From positions 1 to 14,283 of the forward strand of contig JAUYFZ010000241.1 of NCBI GenBank assembly GCA_030689585.1: a DNA stretch of 14,283 nt, given 5' to 3'. The notes under the pieces are model-generated. The model searched no databases and was not told where the DNA came from. It was given only the letters and a program-made list of their open reading frames with translations. Shown piece after piece: positions 12,201 to 14,283 of the stretch; the first letter of the stretch is position 1, and the number at the start of each line of letters is the position of its first letter. The DNA is from Rhodocyclaceae bacterium. Lineage in GTDB: Bacteria > Pseudomonadota > Gammaproteobacteria > Burkholderiales > Rhodocyclaceae. Position numbers and translations under genes: made by a program.

Positions 12201-14232
12201 TTGGAAATGCACGGGTTGCTTGGAATGTGTGGCGGTCTGCGGCCCCGGCGCATTGGTCGCACGCAATCAGGATGCCGCGTTATCAGATGCCTTGCAAAAC
12301 CGGTTCGAGTTTTCATCCCAGTTGCCGGATACGCCCGTTCGCTTTACCCAAGGGGCGACCCAGCCCGGTGGCGACATCAAGCGGCTTTTGTTGAGCCGTC
12401 CAAACTATTACGCCACAACAGGTGGACATGGCGCATGCCGTGGATGCGGTGAAGTGACGGCGGTGCGCATGATTATGGCGACCAACAAAGCCATCCATGA
12501 AAACCGTCGTAACGAACACGTCAAGGCATTGGAAGACATGCTGGCGACCTTGGAAGTCAAGCTGCAAGAAGCCGCAAGCATTGATGATACGCCGCGTCAA
12601 GCACGCATTACCGCGACGATTGCTCAATTAAATCAGCGGTTGTATCAGTTTGAAAGCGGCCCGTCCGGCAAGGGGCCTGCGGCAGCGGTTATCGCCAATT
12701 CAACGGGTTGTTCCAGCGTGTATGCCTCGACCTTCCCGTTCAATATGTATAACGATCCGTGGGTCAACAGCCTTTTCCAAGATGCTCAACCGTTAGCGAA
12801 AGGCATCTACGAAGGCTTGGCCGCTTCTGCCATTGACGATGCCCGTGCCCTGCGTGTCGCGTATCTGGAAATGAACAACGAGTATGTGCCGGCGATGCAC
12901 GACAAAGCCTTGGCGTTACTCACGCCGGATCAATTCACGACGGAAGAAATTGGCTTAATGCCGACGGTAATGACCATCGGCGGCGATGGCGCGACTTACG
13001 ACATTGGTTTTGGCGCATTCTCTCGTCTTTTAACGACAGATACGCCTGTGAAAGTGCTGGTGCTCAACACGGGGGCTTACTCCAACACGGGGGGGCAGGT
13101 CTCTACCGCGAGTCTGTCGGGGCAGGATGCCGATTTGTCGCGTCACGGAAAGCTGCATGGCGGAAAGCAGGAGGCGCGTAAGGAGTTGGGGTTGATTGCA
13201 GCCTTCCATCCTCGTGTGCTGGTGGCGCAATTAAATACCGCCTTGACCTCGCACTTCCTCAAAAACACGGCCACTTTCCTGACGCGCACAGACGGTCCCG
13301 CTGTGCTGGACGTGTACACCTCTTGTCAGCCTGAACATGGCGTGACCGATGATGCGGCGAACCGTCAGGCTCTTCTGGCCGTCAATTCCCGCATGAGTCC
13401 GGTCTTTGTCCATGATCCTCATGCAGGATGTTCGTTGAAGGAACGCTTCTCCCTGGAGGGCAACCCGGATATCGATAAAACCTGGACCACGACCACGCTT
13501 GAATACTTTGAAAATGGTCAGTTGCAACTGAAAGAAATTCCGCTAACCACGGCCAGCTTTGCGGTCACCGAAGGTCGGTTCAAAAAGCATTTCAGCAAAC
13601 TGGCCGAGGATGCGGACGCGCTGTCCATTGATGCCTACGTTGACCTTGCACAGGCGGCCCGCAAGGGTAAAACTCCGTTCGTCTGGTCGACCAAGGAAGG
13701 CAAGCTCATCCGTCTGGAAGTTTCGCAAACGATGGTGGGATTAGTGGAAGAACGGCGCAGAAACTGGCGCATGCTGCAGGAACTTTCCGGTCAAACGATG
13801 GTGCAACACGATGCAGCGCATGGGGCAGAAATCGCAGCCCTGCGTTCGCAATATCAGACCGCACTGGCTTCTCGTGAAGATTCCATTGATGCCATCGCAA
13901 GAACGATGTCTCAACTGGCTGCTTCGTCCAAGGCTCCTGCCTCGGGGGGAGGCTTTCCGGTGGCTGTTGTCGCCGCTCCTGCAACTCGGTTAGCCGCTGC
14001 TGCTTCAACCGCTATCGTTTCCATGACGGATGAAACCCTATGCACCGATTGCAAGACTTGTTATCAGGAATTGCCAGGATTGTTCGAGAAAACCAAGATC
14101 GTGGTGGATGGCAAACCCAAGGAAATTGCTCATTTGATTCCTGGTGCAGTAGATAAGGTCACACTCACCCCAGAACTCAAAGCTAAAATTGCCAAAGTTA
14201 TCGCCAACTGCGACGCGGAGATCATTGTATGA
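9208..14232 (+). CDS. nifJ: Extended pyruvate:ferredoxin (flavodoxin) oxidoreductase, NifJ type
   Basis: The enzyme interconverts pyruvate + CoA and acetyl-CoA + CO2 with ferredoxin or flavodoxin in the cytoplasm, using thiamine diphosphate and iron-sulfur clusters. At 1,674 aa it is about 450-500 residues longer than standard single-chain PFOR. Order: domain I with YPITPSTE (59-66) and DGFSTSH; domain II around VQTFQCEDADDVMV; the gamma domain from ~558 (HSVGGYGTIASGK); two CxxCxxCxxxC clusters at C870-C880 and C1001-C1011. The TPP domain has CRGC (C1077, C1080), STGCSS, GDG at 1259-1261, LNTGAYSNTGGQ and the SCQPEHG cysteine. Extra material: an enlarged gap of 120 residues between the two clusters, a helical insert at ~1095-1160, and a C-terminal extension (~1420-1674). 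The extension ends in CTDCKTC (C1612, C1615, C1618) plus C1668 after an Ala/Pro linker. The start is uncertain (ATG 9208, or 9256/9262/9271); no strong ribosome site is present. Confidence 0.93.
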   Translation: MNEFPLYFAAPDRRTLMDMTHMKAKSTPSAKYSGIPTVINGNGAVAQVMGHVCGGVIGYPITPSTEISEIYEAFRADGGMNVWGKHPFFFIPEGEHSAQSGALGAALTGGKYISNASSSQGILYGLESHYVTAGKKTGGFVLHVAARVVSKHSLNVMAGHDDVYALISSGYTILFGSNPQEAADLAAISYRVASLSLIPVANAMDGFSTSHMMSEAQMPEPALLREYLGDPTDRITCPSVAQDILFGAKGRVAQLGMYLSAREADFSPEKLKKLNEWLKTNAAQVEQDNAGEKIDKTLAWIPEELQGQWARQWKNAHEVGTRQRVPALVDIHNPGLTGAVQNQPDFQAGAADHRTHFVAEVPRFVRQAMEEYALMTGRTYSPVQTFQCEDADDVMVCLGSVTDDAEAVAEHLRGQGKKVGVISIKLLTPFPEAEFIAAVAGKRAITVMERSDQLALTAAVRQALAKAIENSGKNKPHAAIPALSTLPKIVTAIFGLGGHDLQPRHLVAAFKNMEKEASAPFVYLGSQFFSKTTDPRMTEIQARLKAAYPETELMALEAGVNPDLLPKGAFRVRFHSVGGYGTIASGKLLTDILSGALNLHSKAAPKYGSEKSGAPTNYYITLSPELVKITNADLEDVEVVLSPDHKVFSHTNPLRGLAVGGTFILQTSDSAEVVWRSLPDAAKKTIRERKIRFFVIDAFAVAKKHAPTADLETRMMGIAFIGAVAGHVEQVTKGASLESMLEKIESQIAKKFGGKGGAVVKGNMAVIREGVEATQRVNYDAFANTPITSSGTLTSAISASVCQAGSGSACAGFYDRDYYDKMIATPFREGTISEAPVLPGSGCFMPAGCASIKDKGLFRRSVPEFLAPLCTGCMECAMVCPDAAIPNLVHDIHALLLTAIAKLEVTEIQKDALRNLVPPLSETVREKMRQGKSDRAFHEIVADAVVSMNGVSATVAKNLASLPAVLATYPVAQTRPFFDAAEKATAGTGGLFAAIIDPWKCTGCLECVAVCGPGALVARNQDAALSDALQNRFEFSSQLPDTPVRFTQGATQPGGDIKRLLLSRPNYYATTGGHGACRGCGEVTAVRMIMATNKAIHENRRNEHVKALEDMLATLEVKLQEAASIDDTPRQARITATIAQLNQRLYQFESGPSGKGPAAAVIANSTGCSSVYASTFPFNMYNDPWVNSLFQDAQPLAKGIYEGLAASAIDDARALRVAYLEMNNEYVPAMHDKALALLTPDQFTTEEIGLMPTVMTIGGDGATYDIGFGAFSRLLTTDTPVKVLVLNTGAYSNTGGQVSTASLSGQDADLSRHGKLHGGKQEARKELGLIAAFHPRVLVAQLNTALTSHFLKNTATFLTRTDGPAVLDVYTSCQPEHGVTDDAANRQALLAVNSRMSPVFVHDPHAGCSLKERFSLEGNPDIDKTWTTTTLEYFENGQLQLKEIPLTTASFAVTEGRFKKHFSKLAEDADALSIDAYVDLAQAARKGKTPFVWSTKEGKLIRLEVSQTMVGLVEERRRNWRMLQELSGQTMVQHDAAHGAEIAALRSQYQTALASREDSIDAIARTMSQLAASSKAPASGGGFPVAVVAAPATRLAAAASTAIVSMTDETLCTDCKTCYQELPGLFEKTKIVVDGKPKEIAHLIPGAVDKVTLTPELKAKIAKVIANCDAEIIV

Positions 14233-14283
14233 GTAACGATCTTCACCGCTATCTGGACGCGGAAACAGCGGTAGAAACGCTAA
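14229..14283 (+). CDS. Start of an unidentified gene coupled to nifJ (3' end outside window)
   Basis: ATG 14229 overlaps the nifJ TGA (ATGA), with GGAG eight bases upstream. The visible product is MSNDLHRYLDAETAVETL. This is too short to assign. The tight coupling suggests an operon partner of the oxidoreductase, perhaps another subunit or redox partner. Confidence 0.75.
   Translation, partial: MSNDLHRYLDAETAVETL

Overview
The window looks like a chromosomal piece from a proteobacterium, most likely beta- or gammaproteobacterial. The grounds are a System I cytochrome c maturation pair (ccmA, ccmB), a DUF2782 gene close to polA, and pyruvate:ferredoxin oxidoreductase. I cannot name the genus. 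The first ~4.1 kb is accessory DNA, visibly more AT-rich in the IS and its surroundings. The rest is denser, GC-richer core-type DNA.

Region 1 (1-1262) is a fragment of an integron gene-cassette array. The tail of a HigA-type HTH antitoxin gene runs into a first attC site (134-203). A complete cassette of about 1,013 bp (198-1210) follows, closed by a second attC (1163-1216). It carries two overlapping, translationally coupled genes of unknown function (65 and 199 aa) behind a leader with a perfect hairpin. This pair is the best candidate here for an undescribed system. A short start of a third cassette is cut by an IS.

Region 2 (1263-4068) holds an ISL3-family IS of 975 bp with perfect 27-bp terminal inverted repeats. 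Its transposase is frameshifted and lacks the middle of the DDE core, and no target duplication is seen. Directly next to it lies a PAS-GGDEF-EAL c-di-GMP gene that looks 5'-truncated by the IS junction.

Region 3 (4088-7327) has a secreted DUF2782 protein and a LOG-family protein on the minus strand, divergent from polA. The LOG and polA start codons overlap within one CATG. The encoded DNA polymerase I is only 697 aa. It has intact 5' nuclease and polymerase domains but no 3'-5' exonuclease (proofreading) domain at all.

Region 4 (7328-9207) contains ccmA and ccmB on the minus strand, coupled by an ATGA overlap, without the other ccm genes. They are bracketed by two intergenic clusters of GC-rich palindromic repeats sharing a TTCAAGGGG core. 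One cluster is enclosed by an 11-bp direct repeat and contains a perfect 44-bp tandem duplication. The other is a 144-bp nested inverted repeat.

Region 5 (9208-14283) is a very long (1,674 aa) NifJ-type pyruvate:ferredoxin oxidoreductase with helical insertions and an extra C-terminal cysteine-rich, ferredoxin-like module. The start of a coupled downstream gene runs off the window.
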